Source: Lactobacillus paragasseri
GTDB taxonomy: Bacteria > Bacillota > Bacilli > Lactobacillales > Lactobacillaceae
DNA length: 64,000 bases
Direction: 5' to 3'
Assembly (NCBI RefSeq): GCF_003584685.1
Contig: NZ_AP018549.1
Span: 620,001-684,000, forward strand
The stretch's first letter is position 1, and each line of letters opens with the position of its first letter. The notes under the pieces are model-generated. The model did not search any database. It saw only the letters and a list, made by a program, of their open reading frames with translations, and was not told the origin of the DNA. This document shows, in pieces, positions 18,392 to 28,034 of this stretch. The translations under genes were made by a program, and so were the position numbers.

Positions 18392-19534
18392 ATGAAGAAA
18401 ATCAAAGTTATGACTGTTTTTGGAACTAGGCCAGAAGCTATTAAGATGGCCCCCTTAGTGTTAAAGCTAAAACAAGATGAGCGGTTTAAGGAAATAACGG
18501 TAGTAAGTGCGCAGCACCGTGAGATGCTTGATCAGGTGTTAGATATTTTTAAAATCAAACCTGATTATGATTTTAATATTATGCACAAAAATCAAACTTT
18601 GGAAGATATTACTTCAAAGGTATTGATTGATATGGCAAAAGTAATCAAAACAGAACGTCCAGATATCGTTTTGGTTCATGGTGATACAACCACTAGCTTT
18701 GCGGCTGGTCTTGCAACGTTTTATGAACAAACTACTTTAGGTCATGTTGAAGCAGGTCTTAGAACCTGGAATAAATATTCACCGTTTCCTGAAGAAATGA
18801 ATCGGCAAATGACAGATGATTTAGCAGATTTGTATTTTGCACCAACTGAATTAAGTAAAAAGAATTTAATTAAAGAAAATCATCTAAGCGATAATATTTA
18901 TGTTACTGGAAATACGGCAATTGATGCATTAGAGCAAACAGTAAAAAAAGATTATCACCATGACGTTCTTGATGAGATTAAACCTGGCAATAGAGCTATT
19001 TTAGTTACTATGCACCGTAGGGAAAATCAAGGTGAACCGATGAGACGCGTTTTTAAAGTAATGAAGCAGGTAGTTGATAGTTATGATGATGTAGAAATTA
19101 TTTACCCGGTTCATCTTTCACCAAGAGTTCAAGAAGTTGCAAAGGAAGTATTGGGCGGGGACCCTCGAATTCACTTGATTAAACCACTTGATGTAGTTGA
19201 TTTTCATAATTTGGCTAAAAGAAGTTACTTTATTATGACTGATTCAGGTGGGGTACAAGAAGAAGCACCTTCTCTTGGTAAACCGGTATTAGTTTTACGC
19301 GATACGACTGAACGCCCAGAGGGTGTTGAAGCAGGAACTTTGAAGCTTGTAGGCACTGAAGTAAATAAGGTTCATGATGAAATGATTCGCTTACTTGAAG
19401 ACAAGAATGCCTATGATGAAATGGCTAATGCTAAGAATCCATATGGAGATGGCAAGGCTTCAGATCGAATTATGGATGCAATTGCTTATTATTTTGATAA
19501 AGAACATAATCAAAAACCAGCAGATTTTAGATAA
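18392..19534 (+). CDS. wecB: UDP-N-acetylglucosamine 2-epimerase (non-hydrolysing)
   Basis: 380 residues, the usual length. Interconverts UDP-GlcNAc and UDP-ManNAc, a precursor for wall teichoic acid linkage units and surface glycans. Motifs: FGTRPEAIKMAPL at the N-terminus, VHGDTTTSFA, GHVEAGLRT, FPEEMNRQ, and the C-terminal DSGGVQEEAPSLGKPVLVLRDTTERPEG. Stand-alone unit; the name mnaA is used in Gram-positives. Confidence 0.95.
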   Translation: MKKIKVMTVFGTRPEAIKMAPLVLKLKQDERFKEITVVSAQHREMLDQVLDIFKIKPDYDFNIMHKNQTLEDITSKVLIDMAKVIKTERPDIVLVHGDTTTSFAAGLATFYEQTTLGHVEAGLRTWNKYSPFPEEMNRQMTDDLADLYFAPTELSKKNLIKENHLSDNIYVTGNTAIDALEQTVKKDYHHDVLDEIKPGNRAILVTMHRRENQGEPMRRVFKVMKQVVDSYDDVEIIYPVHLSPRVQEVAKEVLGGDPRIHLIKPLDVVDFHNLAKRSYFIMTDSGGVQEEAPSLGKPVLVLRDTTERPEGVEAGTLKLVGTEVNKVHDEMIRLLEDKNAYDEMANAKNPYGDGKASDRIMDAIAYYFDKEHNQKPADFR

Positions 19535-19540
19535 AAATAA

Positions 19541-19570
19541 AGCTCCAGAAATTAATCTGGAGCTTTTTTC
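19541..19570. terminator. Terminator between wecB and the convergent GtrA gene
   Basis: AGCTCCAGA / TCTGGAGCT stem followed by a T run on the plus strand, A-rich on the other side. Confidence 0.85.
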
Positions 19571-19571
19571 A

Positions 19572-20081
19572 TTATTTCTTATTAAAATGATCTTTAAATT
19601 TTTTAGCAAACTTGTTACTAGTATTAAGGAAAATTGATTTAGTAGTTAAATAGTTAAAAATACCTACTAAAATTTGATCGACAATTTTTACAAAAAGAGC
19701 ATTCCAGTGAAGCCAGGAAATACCAACTAACATAATTAAGTTATCAGGAATCAAACTGATAATTCGGTAAATAAAGAATAAACATAATTGGTAAACAACG
19801 CCATGCTGCTTATCAACATTTTGAATGAAGACGCCATGTTTATTAAAAGAAAAAGAGGCTAAGTTAGAAATAATGAAAGCGACTGTGTTGGCATAAATTA
19901 CTGGAATTTTCCAAACATTATGAAATAAAAGAAAGCAGACAATATTGATAACTGCTGCTAAAAAGCCAAAGATAACGTAAACATAAAAGTTTCGGTGCCT
20001 GGCAACAAGCTTACTTCCAAGCTCTCGTAACTGGGCTTGGGTAATCTTTTGCCCCTTTCTTTTATGATGATTTTTAGTCAT
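19572..20081 (-). CDS. GtrA-family membrane protein
   Basis: 169 residues with four membrane helices and a basic N-terminus; the FGFLAAVINIVCFLLFHNVW and NTVAFIISNLASFSFNKHGVF segments match the GtrA/flippase-like family, proposed to move polyprenol-linked sugars across the membrane for wall or teichoic acid glycosylation. Its start overlaps the flavodoxin stop by eight bases, so both are on one transcript. Confidence 0.85.
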   Translation of the reverse strand: MTKNHHKRKGQKITQAQLRELGSKLVARHRNFYVYVIFGFLAAVINIVCFLLFHNVWKIPVIYANTVAFIISNLASFSFNKHGVFIQNVDKQHGVVYQLCLFFIYRIISLIPDNLIMLVGISWLHWNALFVKIVDQILVGIFNYLTTKSIFLNTSNKFAKKFKDHFNKK

Positions 20082-20520
20082 TAAATGCCTCGACTATTTC
20101 TTCGGTAGCTTGATCAATTAAATCAATATCTTCGTCATCAACAGCGTTTTCGATTTTTACTGGTTTTGCTACTTCAACTGCGCCGCACTTAATAAATGCC
20201 TTTTCAAAGTCATCTACGTTTTCACAATAATGATCTTTGTATGTTTTATCTCCAGACCCCATAACGGCGAATTTTTTACCCGATAAGTCAAGAGTAACTA
20301 ATTGGTCATAAAAGTCTTTTAATTCATCAGTCATCACACCTTCGCCGTAAGTATAAGTAACCATTACGCAAAGATCAGCATCAAGATAAGAAGAAGCATC
20401 TGCAAAACTGACATCAATATTTTCTACGTCAAAACCTGCATCTTGTAAATTTTCTTCTAAAATTTCTGCCATATCTTCATCATTACCAGTCATACTGGCA
20501 AAGACAATCTGTGCTTTCAT
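20074..20520 (-). CDS. Flavodoxin
   Basis: 148-residue FMN-binding electron carrier. The phosphate loop FASMTGNDEDMAE (residues about 7-19) and the second FMN loop VTYTYGEGVMTDEL (about 54-67) are clear. AAAGAAG upstream. It is followed on the same strand by GtrA with an eight-base overlap. The electron acceptor is not evident. Confidence 0.9.
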   Translation of the reverse strand: MKAQIVFASMTGNDEDMAEILEENLQDAGFDVENIDVSFADASSYLDADLCVMVTYTYGEGVMTDELKDFYDQLVTLDLSGKKFAVMGSGDKTYKDHYCENVDDFEKAFIKCGAVEVAKPVKIENAVDDEDIDLIDQATEEIVEAFND

Positions 20521-20706
20521 GTAAAAAACTTCTTTCTATAACGTTTTCTCCTATTATACTAAAGAAAGTTGGTGGTTTGTAATCTTAAGAGAAATTATTT
20601 AAGAAAAGCTTTATAATGAATGGTTGAGACTGTCTTAATGACTACTAAATTATGTTTATTTAAGGTATGCTAATAGTATATAAATATTAAAAAAGGAGAT
20701 TTTTTA

Positions 20707-21531
20707 ATGATAACAATTAAGTCAAAACGTGAACTTCAGGGTATGCAAAAATCAGGTCGCGTTTTAGCAGCAATGTTTGAAGGCTTACGTGATGTTATTA
20801 AGCCTGGAATTTCTACTTGGGAAATCGAAGAATTTGCTCAAGATTTTATGAAAAAACATGGTGGTCGTCTTTCAGAACAAGGTTTTGAAGGCTATAAATA
20901 CGGCACTTGTATTAGTGTCAATGACGAAATTGCACATGCCATTCCTCGAAAAGATAAGATCTTAAAAGAAGGCGACTTAGTTAGTGTTGACGTAACTTGT
21001 AACGTCGATGGCTATGAAACTGATTCATGCACTACTTACGGCGTTGGTGAAATTTCTGCTGAAGATCAAAAATTAATGGATGTTACCAAAAAGGCAATGT
21101 ACATGGGAATTGATCAAGCTGTAGTTGGTAATCGTATTGGTGATATTGGTAGCGTTATTCAGAACTACGTTGAAAATGAAAATGGCTACGGAGACGTTCG
21201 TGAATTAGTTGGTCACGGAATTCAACCATCTATTCATGAAGATCCTGAAGTTCCTCACTGGGGTAAGGCTGGTCACGGCTTACGTTTACGTGAAGGTATG
21301 ACAATTACTGTTGAACCAATGGTCGAAGCTGGTGGTGATTGGAGAATTGAACAAAAGACTGTTTCTGATCCAAACGATGACTGGGTTTACTACGCAACTC
21401 CAGATGGCTCAAAGTCAGCACAATTTGAGCATACTTTTGCTATCACTCCAGATGGTCCAAAGATTTTGACTTTGCAAAAGCCATATGATGGCTATGAAAA
21501 GTATCTTCCTCATTTTTTAGATGAAGATTAA
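20707..21531 (+). CDS. map: Methionine aminopeptidase, type I
   Basis: 274 residues. Removes the initiator Met from nascent proteins. The two-metal site is seen as VDVTCNVDGYETDSC (two Asp), GHGIQPSIHEDP (His) and TVEPM plus QFEHT (two Glu). Longer than E. coli Map by a C-terminal extension typical of lactobacilli. AAAAGGAG upstream. Followed after 15 bases by the YihY-like gene. Confidence 0.95.
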   Translation: MITIKSKRELQGMQKSGRVLAAMFEGLRDVIKPGISTWEIEEFAQDFMKKHGGRLSEQGFEGYKYGTCISVNDEIAHAIPRKDKILKEGDLVSVDVTCNVDGYETDSCTTYGVGEISAEDQKLMDVTKKAMYMGIDQAVVGNRIGDIGSVIQNYVENENGYGDVRELVGHGIQPSIHEDPEVPHWGKAGHGLRLREGMTITVEPMVEAGGDWRIEQKTVSDPNDDWVYYATPDGSKSAQFEHTFAITPDGPKILTLQKPYDGYEKYLPHFLDED

Positions 21532-21546
21532 TAAGTAAAATATTTT

Positions 21547-22470
21547 ATGAAATCTTTTCTCAATCAGACTAGGAACCGTACAGCAAATTTTATTCAATTA
21601 CTATCAAAACATATTAGCCAGGGTGAAATAAACCAAAATTCCATTATTATTGCTTATTATGTATTGTTAAGTATTTTTCCAATCATAATTATTATTGGAA
21701 ATGTTTTACCTTTATTTAGTATTGATACCAAGCCAATTGCTCGTTATTTAGAATTGATTTTTCCAAGTCAAGTTTCAAGCTTAATTATGCCGATTGTTAA
21801 TGCTTTATTGAAAAAACATTCAAGTGGATTTATTTCCTTAGGTATTGTAGTTGCAATTTGGTCATTGAGTTGTTTGGTTAATTCGATTCGCTTGGGCGCA
21901 AATAAAATTTATGGCGTTGATAAGCAAGAAAAGGGAAAATCTTGGTGGAATTATTTACTAGCCAGAACTTTCACTTTTGCTTTATCAGTAATTTTAGTAG
22001 TTGGATTTTCAATAATAATTTTCATTTTCACTTTTGGTAGACAAATTATGGAATTTTTGGCTCCAATTTTTAACCTATCCTTATGGTGGGTTTATAAATT
22101 AGAAAATTATCGCTGGCCGATCATAATTTTAATGACAGTGATAGTGAATTTGTACATTAACTATGTAATTCCAAATATTCGAGTTCAAAAACGTGTGGTT
22201 TGGCCAGGAGTATGGTTTACTGTAATAAGCTGGAGTGCCTTATCATATTTCTTTGGGTTATACCTAAGACAATTTGGGACACGCTGGCAAAATTACGGGA
22301 TTGTAGGCTCATTTATTATCTTTATGCTTTGGCTTAATGTAGGTTCATTCTTATTATTGCTGGGTATTTGTATTAATGCAGCAGGAGACGAACTAAAAGG
22401 TAGAAAGATTGAATACAGTCAAAGCCCGATTTTGAGAATTTTTAGAAAAAACAAAGAATTACCTAAATAA
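21547..22470 (+). CDS. YihY/BrkB-family membrane protein
   Basis: 307 residues with about six membrane helices. The N-terminal NSIIIAYYVLLSIFPIIIII and the conserved WPGVWFTVISWSALSYFFGLY plus NYGIVGSFIIFMLWLNV segments mark the YihY/virulence-factor BrkB family (once misnamed ribonuclease BN). Transport function is suspected but not proven. Same transcript as map. Confidence 0.9.
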   Translation: MKSFLNQTRNRTANFIQLLSKHISQGEINQNSIIIAYYVLLSIFPIIIIIGNVLPLFSIDTKPIARYLELIFPSQVSSLIMPIVNALLKKHSSGFISLGIVVAIWSLSCLVNSIRLGANKIYGVDKQEKGKSWWNYLLARTFTFALSVILVVGFSIIIFIFTFGRQIMEFLAPIFNLSLWWVYKLENYRWPIIILMTVIVNLYINYVIPNIRVQKRVVWPGVWFTVISWSALSYFFGLYLRQFGTRWQNYGIVGSFIIFMLWLNVGSFLLLLGICINAAGDELKGRKIEYSQSPILRIFRKNKELPK

Positions 22471-22471
22471 G

Positions 22472-22499
22472 TTGACGTAAGTTTGGTAAAATACATTAT
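22472..22499 (+). promoter_or_regulatory. Possible galU promoter
   Basis: TTGACG (22472-22477) and CATTAT (22494-22499) with 16-base spacing, about 30 bases before the galU start. Confidence 0.4.
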
Positions 22500-22528
22500 G
22501 GAAAGCTTATTTTTGTGAGGAGAATAAA

Positions 22529-23437
22529 ATGAAAGTAAGAAAAGCAGTTATTCCAGCAGCTGGATTAGGAACTAGATTTTTACCTGCAACTAAGGCTATG
22601 CCTAAGGAAATGGTACCAATTGTTGATAAACCAACAATTCAATTTATCGTAGAGGAAGCAAAAAAATCAGGAATTGAAGATATCTTGATTGTTACTGGTA
22701 AGAACAAGCGCTCAATTGAAGATCACTTCGATGCTAACCCAGAACTAGAACAAGATTTGGAAGAAAAGGGTAAGACTGAACTTTTACACTTGACTCAATC
22801 AATTACTAATTTAGGTGTTAACCTTTACTACACTCGTCAACCACACCCAGCTGGTTTAGGAGATGCGATTTTAAGAGCTCGCAGCTTCGTTGGGGATGAA
22901 CCATTTGCTGTTATGCTTGGTGACGATTTGATGGACGATAAAGTTCCATTAACTAAGCAATTGATTGATCGCTATGACAAAACACATGCTTCAACTATTG
23001 CTGTTATGCCTGTACCACACGAAGAAGTTTCTAAGTATGGTGTTATCGATCCAGATAACGAAATTGAACCAGGTTTGATTAACGTTAAAGCCTTTGTTGA
23101 AAAGCCAGATGTTGATAAGGCACCTAGTGATTACGCAATCATTGGTCGTTACTTATTGACTCCAGAAATTTTTGATATTTTAGCACATCAAAAACCTGGT
23201 CGTGGTGGTGAAATTCAATTAACTGATGCTATTGATACTATGAACAAGACTCAACGAGTATTTGCTCACGTATTTAACGGCGAACGTCATGATGTTGGTA
23301 ACAAGGAAGGCTACCTTGAAACATCAATTGAATATGGTTTATCTCACCCACAAATTAAAGATGATTTACGTAAGTACATCATTGCAATGGGCCAAAAATT
23401 ACAAAATGAAGATAAAAAGACTAATAAGAAAAAATAA
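22529..23437 (+). CDS. galU: UTP-glucose-1-phosphate uridylyltransferase
   Basis: 302 residues. Makes UDP-glucose from UTP and glucose-1-P for glycolipid, teichoic acid and exopolysaccharide synthesis. Nucleotide-binding [18 protein letters not shown] (about 10-27), PAGLGDAI and VEKP segments, and the [12 protein letters not shown] motif are intact. GAGGAGA upstream. Ends at a strong palindromic terminator. Confidence 0.95.
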   Translation: MKVRKAVIPAAGLGTRFLPATKAMPKEMVPIVDKPTIQFIVEEAKKSGIEDILIVTGKNKRSIEDHFDANPELEQDLEEKGKTELLHLTQSITNLGVNLYYTRQPHPAGLGDAILRARSFVGDEPFAVMLGDDLMDDKVPLTKQLIDRYDKTHASTIAVMPVPHEEVSKYGVIDPDNEIEPGLINVKAFVEKPDVDKAPSDYAIIGRYLLTPEIFDILAHQKPGRGGEIQLTDAIDTMNKTQRVFAHVFNGERHDVGNKEGYLETSIEYGLSHPQIKDDLRKYIIAMGQKLQNEDKKTNKKK

Positions 23438-23461
23438 TAATTTTTATTAACATTTTAGAAA

Positions 23462-23490
23462 GAAACTATCGATCGATAGTTTCTTTTTTT
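23462..23490 (+). terminator. Rho-independent terminator after galU
   Basis: Fully palindromic GAAACTATC-GATC-GATAGTTTC followed by seven T. Confidence 0.85.
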
Positions 23491-23556
23491 GATAAAAAAT
23501 TTTTTTCGTTTTTGCGTAATAGTAATTAGAAACTTTTCATAAAAAAGGAGATGCCT

Positions 23557-24390
23557 ATGCGCAAAAATGAAAACGAGTTAGTAGCTAAGATCACTGATGA
23601 TCCAGTATTCAGCTGGGTAATGGAACAGGATGATAATTGCTGCAAACTGTTGCAGGCAATTTTGCCTGAATTGAATATTACTCGAGTTGAGTTTGAAACA
23701 CAGAAGAGATTGAAGTTTCATCCTGAAAAGCGAGGGACAATTCCGGATATTTTAGCTTATGATCAAGAAGGAAGAGTATATGACATTGAACTACAGGTAT
23801 TACAGAATAAGTTTCTTGCTCAACGAATTCGATATTATTTTTCAATGATTGATCAGAATTTGTTGATGAGTGGTGGTAAGTATCGAGATTTACCAGAAAC
23901 TTATGTGATTTTTATTTTGCCAAATGATCCATATGATCAAGATGAAAAATACTACGAATTTGCCTTTCAGCAGTTGAAGCGAAAAAATCCATTGGTGCTT
24001 GATACTAAGCAACACGCAATTATCTTAAATGCGAGTGGGAGTATTGGTGAGGTTACACCGCGTCTACAAGGCTTTTTTGACTTGATTCATGATAAAATAA
24101 GTACAAAAGATGAGTTTATTGAAAAATTGAATCGAGAAGTTAAAAAGTTTGGTACTGATCCGGGAAGGAGAAAGGAACTTATGGATTATCAGATGCGACT
24201 AGATGATGAGAGAGAATTTGGAAAAGAACAGGGAAAATAAAAAGAGCAAATTTCTTCAATCAAGAGACTAATAAAAATGGCTCGGCAATTTAAAGCAAGC
24301 GATGATTTTATCTTAAAACAGCTTATGGAAGATTATGGCGATAATTTTTCAAAATCAGAATTGCAAGAGTTTATTAAAAAGAATAAATAA
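23557..24390 (+). pseudogene. Rpn-type PD-(D/E)XK nuclease gene interrupted by an in-frame stop
   Basis: The open part (23557-24240, 227 residues) is a member of the Rpn/PD-(D/E)XK 'transposase-like' nuclease family, with the DEKRG-like start of the domain and the core IPDILAYDQEGRVYDIELQ. After the TAA at 24238-24240 the same frame stays open for 49 more codons (KEQISSIKRLIKMARQFK..., ending at 24390) and gives the usual Rpn C-terminal tail, directly followed by a terminator. So the gene lost about 50 residues to one stop codon. The ATG at 23557 is used since AAGGAG touches the ATG at 23551. Confidence 0.75.
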
Positions 24391-24399
24391 AATTAAAAC

Positions 24400-24438
24400 A
24401 AGAATTATGTAAAAAAGAACATAATTCTTATTTTTTTA
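24400..24438 (+). terminator. Rho-independent terminator after the Rpn-like gene
   Basis: AAGAATTATGT / ACATAATTCTT stem, 8-base loop, then a T run; placed right after the end of the original, longer reading frame. Confidence 0.8.
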
Positions 24439-24514
24439 GTTAAAAAGTGTAATCTTTTTGCCAACTTCTTGTAAGTAGTGAGAAAATATAAGTAACACTT
24501 TTTATAAGGATTAA

Positions 24515-25477
24515 ATGATGATTGAATATAAAAATATTTCGAAGAAATATCAGGATCAAGAAATCCTAAAAGATGTTTCTTTTACAGTGAAAAAAGGAGA
24601 TATCTTCGTCTTAGTTGGACCTAGTGGTAGCGGCAAGACTACGCTACTAAAAATGTTTAATAGACTGATTGAACCAACAAAAGGTGAGATATTGTTAGAT
24701 GATAAATCAATAAAAGACTACGATTTACGTAAATTAAGAGAAAAAACAGGCTACGTTTTGCAGACGGCCAGCTTGTTTCCAAATTTGACTGTTGGTGAGA
24801 ACATTACCATTGTCTTAGAGCAAGAAGGCGTTAGTCGAAAAGAGCGACGCAAGAAACAAGAAGAATTACTAAAGTCAGTTGGTTTAGACCCAAAATTGTA
24901 TTGCGATCGGATGCCAAATGAGCTTTCTGGTGGTGAGCAACAAAGAGTAGGTATTATTCGTGCGCTAGCTGCAAATCCTGAGGTAGTTCTTATGGATGAG
25001 CCTTTTTCTGCACTTGATCCAGTAGTGAGAAAGCAATTACAAGATTTATTGCTTAATCTCCATGATCAGCTCAATAAGACGGTGATATTTGTAACCCACG
25101 ACATGCAGGAAGCAATTCGGCTAGGCAATACAATTGGTGTTTTACATAAAGGCGTCTTAGAACAAGTGGGTAAGCCCAGAGAAATTTTACGTCATCCTGC
25201 AACAAAGTTTGTTCGAGAGTTTTTTGCCGGAAATCGAATTAATCAAAAACTTGATCTAGAAACCTTGCTCAAGAGCGAGTTGGGAGTAGATCCAAGATTT
25301 TATCCAAAGGTAGAGACTTTAGTTCGCTATCATGTCTACAGTGTGCAAGATTTGATTAAGGATTGTTCTAATCATCCTGATAGTTTATTTATTGCGGAAA
25401 CGGAGTTTGGCGAATTTCTAATTGAGCCAAAACGCGTTTGGAATTTCTTTTTAAAGTGGGTGGCTGGAAATGATTAA
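24515..25477 (+). CDS. opuCA: Osmoprotectant ABC transporter ATP-binding protein
   Basis: 320 residues. Walker A GPSGSGKT (35-42), signature LSGGEQQRV, Walker B VVLMDEPFSALDP and a switch His in VTHD. It belongs to the OpuCA/ProV-like group that powers glycine betaine, carnitine or choline uptake; the C-terminal region after residue 240 has only a degenerate regulatory part rather than a clear tandem CBS pair. Overlaps the permease gene by eight bases. Confidence 0.88.
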   Translation: MMIEYKNISKKYQDQEILKDVSFTVKKGDIFVLVGPSGSGKTTLLKMFNRLIEPTKGEILLDDKSIKDYDLRKLREKTGYVLQTASLFPNLTVGENITIVLEQEGVSRKERRKKQEELLKSVGLDPKLYCDRMPNELSGGEQQRVGIIRALAANPEVVLMDEPFSALDPVVRKQLQDLLLNLHDQLNKTVIFVTHDMQEAIRLGNTIGVLHKGVLEQVGKPREILRHPATKFVREFFAGNRINQKLDLETLLKSELGVDPRFYPKVETLVRYHVYSVQDLIKDCSNHPDSLFIAETEFGEFLIEPKRVWNFFLKWVAGND

Positions 25478-27017
25478 ATCTTTGTGGCAAATGCTGATAA
25501 CAGAACATGATCAAATTTGGGCTACAACGCTTGTTCATATTAAAATTTCATTGATTGCGCTTCTTATCGCAATGGTCATTGCAATTCCGCTAGCTTTTAT
25601 CTTAAAAGGACATAAAAAGGCAGCTGAATTCACACTGCAAATTGCTGGTATTATCCAAACTATTCCAAGTTTAGCAATTCTAGGTTTGCTTCTACCATTT
25701 GTCGGAATTGGTACGACGCCTGCAATCATTGCTTTAGTTTTATATGCAATAATGCCAATTTTTCAGAATACTTATTCAGGTTTAACAGATATTCCTGATA
25801 ACTTAGAAGAAGCAGCAACTGCTTTTGGTCTGACTAAATGGAAAAAGCTGCAGCGATTAGAAATTCCAATGGCAATGCCAATGATTTTTGCCGGAGTTAG
25901 AATTGCTTTAGTAATGATTATTGGTACCGCAACTCTTGCAGCCTTGATTGGTGGTGGCGGACTAGGTACTTACATTTATGTCGGTATTAACTCAAATAAC
26001 AATACTGAGGTTTTAATGGGTGCGATTTTATCTGCACTACTTGCCTTAGTATTTAGTGGTGTTTTAAAATTTATTGCTAAAAATAACAAACGACTCAAGT
26101 GGGGAAGTATTATTATCGCTGGAATTTTGCTTATTTGGGGCGGAAGCAGTTTATATAGTCACTTTACCAGCACTTCAAAGAATGTCGCTGAACCTAAGCA
26201 AACAATTACAATTGCCGGGAAAATGGGCTCTGAGCCTGCTATTTTAATTAATATGTATAAGGATTTGATTGAGAAGAATGATCCAAATACAAAGGTAGTC
26301 TTAAAACCTAATTTTGGAGGAACAACTTTTTTGTTCAAGGCACTTCAAACAGATAAGGTTGATATTTATCCTGAATTTACAGGAACAGTCTTACAAACTT
26401 TAGTGAAAACGGGCAAAAAGACTGGTAATGATCCAAATCAAGTTTATGTTGAGGCTAGAAGCGATTTAAAGAAACAATTTGACATGGAATACTTAAAGCC
26501 AATGGCTTATCAAAACGGCTATGCCTTAGCAACAACGCAAAAATTTGCGAAAGATAACCATCTAACAAAGATGAGTGATTTAAATCGAGTTAATAAAAAA
26601 GTTCATGCGGCTTTTGATCCAGACTTTACTTCTTTAAAAGATGGATATCCTGGTTTAAAGAAAATTTACAAGTTAGATTTTGCTTCAATTAAAAGTACTG
26701 AATCAAGCATTCGATATCACGCTATTGCGAATAATCAAGCTAATATTGTTGATGGATACACTACTGATGCTGAGATTAAAAAGTATAACTTAGTGATGCT
26801 TGATGATGATAAAAAATTCTTTCCGCCTTATCAAGGTGCTCCGTTAATGAAGGCAAAGTTTGCAGAGAGAAATCCTCGAATTGTAAAGGCATTAAATAAA
26901 TTAGCTGGTAAAATTACAACTCAAGAAATGCAGGAAATGAATTATCAGGTTAATGTTAAGCATGAAAAACCAGCTGAAGTAGCCCATGATTATTTGGTAA
27001 AACATGGATTAATTTAG
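25470..27017 (+). CDS. opuCB: Fused permease and substrate-binding protein of an osmoprotectant ABC transporter
   Basis: 515 residues in two parts: an OpuCB-like permease (about 1-225, with EAATAFGLTKWKKLQRLEIPMAMPMI as the EAA loop and a last helix at 210-225) and an OpuCC/ProX-like binding domain outside the cell (about 240-515, ITIAGKMGSEPAILINMY at its start). Fusion removes the need for a lipid-anchored binding protein. It is translated with opuCA. Quaternary amine specificity is inferred from family only. Confidence 0.9.
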   Translation: MIKSLWQMLITEHDQIWATTLVHIKISLIALLIAMVIAIPLAFILKGHKKAAEFTLQIAGIIQTIPSLAILGLLLPFVGIGTTPAIIALVLYAIMPIFQNTYSGLTDIPDNLEEAATAFGLTKWKKLQRLEIPMAMPMIFAGVRIALVMIIGTATLAALIGGGGLGTYIYVGINSNNNTEVLMGAILSALLALVFSGVLKFIAKNNKRLKWGSIIIAGILLIWGGSSLYSHFTSTSKNVAEPKQTITIAGKMGSEPAILINMYKDLIEKNDPNTKVVLKPNFGGTTFLFKALQTDKVDIYPEFTGTVLQTLVKTGKKTGNDPNQVYVEARSDLKKQFDMEYLKPMAYQNGYALATTQKFAKDNHLTKMSDLNRVNKKVHAAFDPDFTSLKDGYPGLKKIYKLDFASIKSTESSIRYHAIANNQANIVDGYTTDAEIKKYNLVMLDDDKKFFPPYQGAPLMKAKFAERNPRIVKALNKLAGKITTQEMQEMNYQVNVKHEKPAEVAHDYLVKHGLI

Positions 27018-27030
27018 AAAAGAGATAAGA

Positions 27031-27441
27031 ATGACAAAGTATACAGTAAAAAGTGAGTTAACTGGGACTCCCTGGCAAATTGAAAATAGAACCAAAAAAC
27101 ATAAATTTATCGTAGATGAATCAGCAAGCGGTAAAAATGTTGCTCCTAATCCAGTAGAATATTTAGCTGGTGCAGTAAATTCCTGTATCTCAATTTCTGC
27201 GGGGATGATTGCTAACGTCCACCATCTAGACGTAAAGAACTTCAAGGTGACAAATCAAGCGATTACTACTAAGTTAGGCCATGGAAAATCAGTTGTCAGT
27301 GAAATGTTAATTACAGTTTCCTTTGATAGCTCCATGTCTAAAGAAGAAAAGCAGGACTTTTTAGCACATACCTTGCATGTTTCAACGGTTTATCAAACAG
27401 TCTCTCAAAGCATTAAAACTTATGTAGAATTGGAAGATTAA
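27031..27441 (+). CDS. OsmC/Ohr-fold protein
   Basis: 136 residues of the OsmC fold. The first Cys of the family is visible in AVNSCISISAGM (C52). The second, normally in a CP-V motif after residue 110, is not there: the region reads HVSTVYQTV and the protein has no other Cys. It may therefore lack the thiol peroxidase chemistry of Ohr/OsmC. It follows the osmolyte transporter by 13 bases, which suggests a shared osmotic-stress transcript. Confidence 0.8.
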   Translation: MTKYTVKSELTGTPWQIENRTKKHKFIVDESASGKNVAPNPVEYLAGAVNSCISISAGMIANVHHLDVKNFKVTNQAITTKLGHGKSVVSEMLITVSFDSSMSKEEKQDFLAHTLHVSTVYQTVSQSIKTYVELED

Positions 27442-27447
27442 TTTATA

Positions 27448-27484
27448 AAATACTCTTAGTTACTCGGACTAAGAGTATTTTTGC
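27448..27484 (+). terminator. Rho-independent terminator after the osmolyte operon
   Basis: AAATACTCTTAG / CTAAGAGTATTT stem with a T run. Confidence 0.85.
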
Positions 27485-27535
27485 TTTTTTAGGAAAGATA
27501 GGGCAAGATATAAATTAATTGATATAGTCCTACTT

Positions 27536-27967
27536 TTGTTTTTGTCTTTAGTTTTGATGTTTGCGAGCTATGCAATTTTATCAGATAAGTTAATCAACCA
27601 TCATCAAATTAGTAAGGGCTTCGTGCTGATGTATAGTCATATCGCAATTGTAGTTTCGATTTTATTATCGACAGTATCTTTGCTTTATTTACAAATAAAA
27701 AATGTAAATAAATCATTTCTATTTTTCTTACTTATTGGCTCACTAGGTTTGTACTATTTTTCCTTAACTATTAATCAAATATATAACAAAAATACGTGCA
27801 AATTTGCCATTCGTGATTTTCTCACATTAATAACTATTTTCTCGTTGGGAGCAGTTTACTTATGGTTGGTAATAAGTTCTGAATTAGGTATTGCAATCTG
27901 CTTATTAATTTGGAACCTGGTATTTTTCTTAGATTTTCTAATGAAAAGCAAGAATTCTTTAAAATAG
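27536..27967 (+). CDS. Four-helix membrane protein of unknown function, start uncertain
   Basis: At least 143 residues, four hydrophobic helices, basic loops, C-terminus KSKNSLK. The first available start is a TTG at 27536 with no ribosome binding site. The frame is open upstream and reads like coding sequence (FRKDRARYKLIDIVLLL) with AGGAAAG-type bases before it, but no ATG, GTG or TTG is present there. Either an unusual start codon is used or the true start was lost. Confidence 0.5.
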   Translation: MFLSLVLMFASYAILSDKLINHHQISKGFVLMYSHIAIVVSILLSTVSLLYLQIKNVNKSFLFFLLIGSLGLYYFSLTINQIYNKNTCKFAIRDFLTLITIFSLGAVYLWLVISSELGIAICLLIWNLVFFLDFLMKSKNSLK

Positions 27968-28034
27968 TGTAAGTGTGATTATTAAAAAATCTTTGACTGC
28001 TATAATATTAGTAAATCAATAAAGAAGGTTTAAT

